A stretch of 51,274 bases of DNA, taken from positions 1 through 51,274 of the forward strand of contig JAEZWW010000038.1 of the NCBI GenBank assembly GCA_023442945.1, read 5' to 3'. Below the pieces are notes generated by a model. That model ran no database searches. It was not told the origin of the DNA and saw only the letters and a program-made list of their open reading frames with translations. Source of the stretch: Pseudomonadota bacterium (GTDB taxonomy: Bacteria; Pseudomonadota; Gammaproteobacteria; Burkholderiales; Burkholderiaceae_C). The position numbers were made by a program, and so were the translations under genes. This document shows positions 49,501 to 51,274 of this stretch, in pieces; the first letter of the stretch is position 1, and every line of letters starts with the position of its first letter.

Positions 49501-50253
49501 ATGTCTGAACAAAACATGATCCAGATGAGCAACGTGTCCAAGTGGTACGGACCCGTGCAGGTGCTTAACAACGCGTCGGTCCAAGTCAACAAGGGCGATG
49601 TGGTGGTGGTGTGCGGGCCGTCCGGCTCGGGCAAGTCCACGCTGATCAAGACCGTCAACGCGCTGGAGCCGGTGCAGCAGGGCGAGATCATCGTCAACGG
49701 CACCAAGGTCACCGACCCGCAGACCGACCTGCCCAAGCTGCGCAGCAAGGTCGGCATGGTGTTCCAGCATTTCGAGCTGTTCCCCCACCTGTCGGTGACG
49801 GAAAACCTGACCATCGCCCAGATCAAGGTGCTGGACCGCAAGCCTGACGAAGCCAAGGCGCGCGGCCTGAAGATGCTGGACCGCGTGGGTCTGATGGCGC
49901 ACAAGGACAAGTTCCCCGGCCAGCTGTCGGGTGGTCAGCAGCAGCGTGTGGCGATCGCCCGCGCGCTCAGCATGGACCCGATCGTCATGCTCTTCGACGA
50001 GCCCACGTCCGCGCTCGACCCCGAGATGGTGGGCGAGGTGCTGGACGTCATGGTCACGCTGGCCAAAGAAGGCATGACCATGATGGTGGTCACGCACGAG
50101 ATGGGCTTTGCGCGCAAGGTGGCCAACCGCGTGATCTTCATCGACGTGGGTGGTCGCATCCTGGAGGACTGCTCGAAGGACGAGTTCTTCGGCAACCCCG
50201 AAGCACGCCAGCCGCGCACCAAGGACTTCCTGAGCAAGATCCTGCAGCACTGA
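49501..50253 (+). CDS. gltL: Glutamate/aspartate ABC importer ATPase GltL
   Basis: A 250-residue amino-acid ABC ATPase. Walker A VCGPSGSGKSTLIK, Q-loop VGMVFQHFELFPHLSVTENL, signature LSGGQQQRVAIARAL, Walker B IVMLFDEPTSALDPEMVGEVL and H-loop MMVVTHEMGFARKVA are all intact. It drives uptake through GltJK. The ATG at 49501 has TTGGAG upstream; a shorter-spaced in-frame codon at 49489 lacks it. A strong terminator follows 41 bases after the stop and closes the operon. Confidence 0.93.
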   Translation: MSEQNMIQMSNVSKWYGPVQVLNNASVQVNKGDVVVVCGPSGSGKSTLIKTVNALEPVQQGEIIVNGTKVTDPQTDLPKLRSKVGMVFQHFELFPHLSVTENLTIAQIKVLDRKPDEAKARGLKMLDRVGLMAHKDKFPGQLSGGQQQRVAIARALSMDPIVMLFDEPTSALDPEMVGEVLDVMVTLAKEGMTMMVVTHEMGFARKVANRVIFIDVGGRILEDCSKDEFFGNPEARQPRTKDFLSKILQH

Positions 50254-50294
50254 ACTGCGCACGACCTGATGCGACCGCGTCGGTCGTCTTACCT

Positions 50295-50319
50295 AAACGG
50301 CTCCTTGCGAGCCGTTTTT
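50295..50319 (+). terminator. Intrinsic terminator of gltIJKL
   Basis: Nine-base perfect stem AAACGGCTC/GAGCCGTTT with a 5-base loop, ending in a T run. Confidence 0.9.
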
Positions 50320-50374
50320 CTTAACCGAGCCAGACCGTTCTCAGCGGGCGCTGGCTGGCTTTGAACGTCGGAAG

Positions 50375-50436
50375 TTCAAGCCTTTCTGGCTCATGGCCCT
50401 ACAACCATCTGCGCAGACAGCTATATAAACGATAGC
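50375..50436 (-). repeat. Dispersed repeat copy R14
   Basis: TTCAAGCCTTTCTGGC then GGCCCTACAACCATCTGCG and CAGACAGCTATATAAAC: near-consensus copy between the glt terminator and the last gene. Confidence 0.85.
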
Positions 50437-50441
50437 GTTGA

Positions 50442-50476
50442 CGTCGTGCGTCGTGCGTCGTGCGTCGTGCGTCGTG
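50442..50476. repeat. Heptanucleotide tandem repeat CGTCGTG x5
   Basis: Five perfect CGTCGTG units, directly next to dispersed repeat R14, in non-coding DNA about 100 bases beyond the stop codon of the last gene. Confidence 0.92.
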
Positions 50477-50575
50477 CGTATGCCGCACTGTGCGTGCGCC
50501 TTGTGTGCGTGCGCAGCGCTGCCGGCACTCCCGAGGGTCGCCCCGCTCGGGAGGCGGCGGACGCCCGCAGTCCCT

Positions 50576-51001
50576 TTACGCCTGCGATGCGGGCGGCGGG
50601 CTGTCCATCACCAGCTGCGTTTGCGTCACCACGGCGCACAGCTTGCCTTCGGCCGAACGGATTTCGGTCTGCCAGACGTGGGTGCGGCGCCCGATGTGCA
50701 GGGCCACGCTTTCACCGGTGACCACGGTGCCGACCTTGGCGCCGCCGATGAACTTGGTGCTGGAGTCGGTCGTGGTCGTGGTTTGGCCCTTGGTGAGGTT
50801 CAGCACCGTGCCGACGGCGCCGAGCGTGTCGGCAAAGGCCATGTAGGCCCCGCCGTGCAGGATGCCGCCGGCGGTGCACAGGTCGGGCCGCACCGTCAGC
50901 TCGGCCCGCACGTGCTGGGGCGCGGCTGCCAGAATCCGCACGCCCATCAGGCCGGGGAACATCGGGGCGATCAGGTCGTTCAGTTGTTCGGGGGTGAGCA
51001 T
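50576..51001 (-). CDS. PaaI family hotdog thioesterase
   Basis: A 141-residue hotdog-fold protein with the standard PaaI motif GGILHGGAYMAFADTLGAVG (HGG plus the Asp of ADT) and a second block TDSSTKFIGGAKVGTVVTGESVALHIGRRTHVWQTEIR. It hydrolyses acyl- or aromatic-CoA thioesters in the cytosol, substrate unknown. The ATG at 51001 has GAGGAG eight bases upstream; the much longer frame is rejected. Unlike the thioesterase at 12.3 kb it retains the HGG histidine. Confidence 0.9.
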   Translation of the reverse strand: MLTPEQLNDLIAPMFPGLMGVRILAAAPQHVRAELTVRPDLCTAGGILHGGAYMAFADTLGAVGTVLNLTKGQTTTTTDSSTKFIGGAKVGTVVTGESVALHIGRRTHVWQTEIRSAEGKLCAVVTQTQLVMDSPPPASQA

Positions 51002-51274
51002 GGCGATCTCCTCATGCGGGCGGTGGGAAACGGCCATTATGAAGATCAAGCGCTGGGTGGGGGATGTGCCCTCGGCTTGGGGCGGCGGGCCGACGATCCT
51101 GGTCGCGGCACGGCGGGGGAAGAGGCCCCGGCCTGTCACACCGATGCCGCACAGCCGGGCGGCGGTCGGCGCTTGTCTACGCGGGCAAAGGATTGCCAGC
51201 AAGCGCGCGGTTGCCTGCATCGGCGCAGGCCCCCAAAGTACCGCGGCCCCCCCGCCCCCAAAGCCCCCCGGGGG
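51002..51274. other. Contig end without recognised genes
   Basis: 273 bases. The first part is the ribosome binding site and upstream region of the PaaI-type gene. The last ~40 bases are C/G runs that look like low-quality contig end, mirroring the poly-C at the other edge. Confidence 0.5.

Noticed and set aside
50442..50476. CRISPR-like array
   Set aside because: The unit is only 7 bp with no spacers; it is a simple tandem repeat.

Overview
This 51.3 kb, GC-rich (roughly two-thirds GC by eye) window looks like a chromosomal contig of a betaproteobacterium of the order Burkholderiales, most likely Comamonadaceae. The evidence is the protein make-up (a double-length UvrA, a kinase/universal-stress-protein fusion, a leucine-degradation cluster, an MHS-family carrier with a large loop) and many copies of a short dispersed repeat (core CTACAACCATCTGCGCAG.CAGCTAT or its complement) that I associate with Comamonadaceae genomes. 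Both ends look like assembly ends: the first 76 bases are pure C, and the last ~40 bases are a G/C homopolymer-rich string. I saw no rRNA, tRNA, CRISPR array, phage or intact insertion sequence.

Layout. 0.4-1.1 kb: two small stress-type genes (DUF1328 membrane peptide, CsbD-like), each with a clear terminator. 1.1-8.4 kb, all minus strand: a shortened TctA-like membrane protein with a secreted partner; a tight five-gene operon starting with metY and continuing into two paralogous two-TM proteins, a secreted protein and an Amidase_2 enzyme; then a CoA-binding protein, a phosphoesterase and an NTF2-like protein. 8.6-17 kb: a Pat/YfiQ-type protein acetyltransferase, small genes, an acyl-CoA dehydrogenase/amidase pair and an AraC-type regulator. 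17.2-30.3 kb: an acyl-CoA catabolism cluster of leucine-degradation type (acyl-CoA synthetase, methylcrotonyl-CoA carboxylase beta and alpha, methylglutaconyl-CoA hydratase, HMG-CoA lyase). DinB, DUF4126, HAD and GhrA genes are interspersed, and a kinase-UspA/phosphoesterase pair sits on the opposite strand. 30.4-34.8 kb: LysE exporter, YbaK deacylase, DUF1289, HCCA-isomerase-like protein and an MHS transporter. 34.9-40.9 kb: a 1987-residue tandem UvrA. 40.9-43.6 kb: a three-gene unit of a RidA lipoprotein, a Tat-type PLP-fold lipoprotein and a YheO/DauR-like regulator. 43.6-46.9 kb: HAD phosphatase, YciA-like thioesterase and an Atm1-type ABC exporter. 47.1-50.3 kb: a complete glutamate/aspartate ABC importer (gltIJKL) with promoter and terminator. 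50.6-51.0 kb: a PaaI-type thioesterase.

How parts fit together. The liu-type genes can take methylcrotonyl-CoA to acetyl-CoA plus acetoacetate; the isovaleryl-CoA dehydrogenase step is not encoded beside them. GltIJKL brings in acidic amino acids. Pat, the thioesterases and the acyl-CoA enzymes give the region an acyl-CoA theme.

The two most unusual things are: (1) a PLP aminotransferase-fold protein and a RidA protein, both with lipoprotein signals, next to a D-amino-acid-type regulator, with two near-identical 14-bp sites in front of the operon; and (2) 14 copies of a dispersed repeat, four of them lying in frame inside proteins (three in UvrA, one in a HAD phosphatase) and others supplying a start codon, a Shine-Dalgarno sequence or a stop codon to neighbouring genes.
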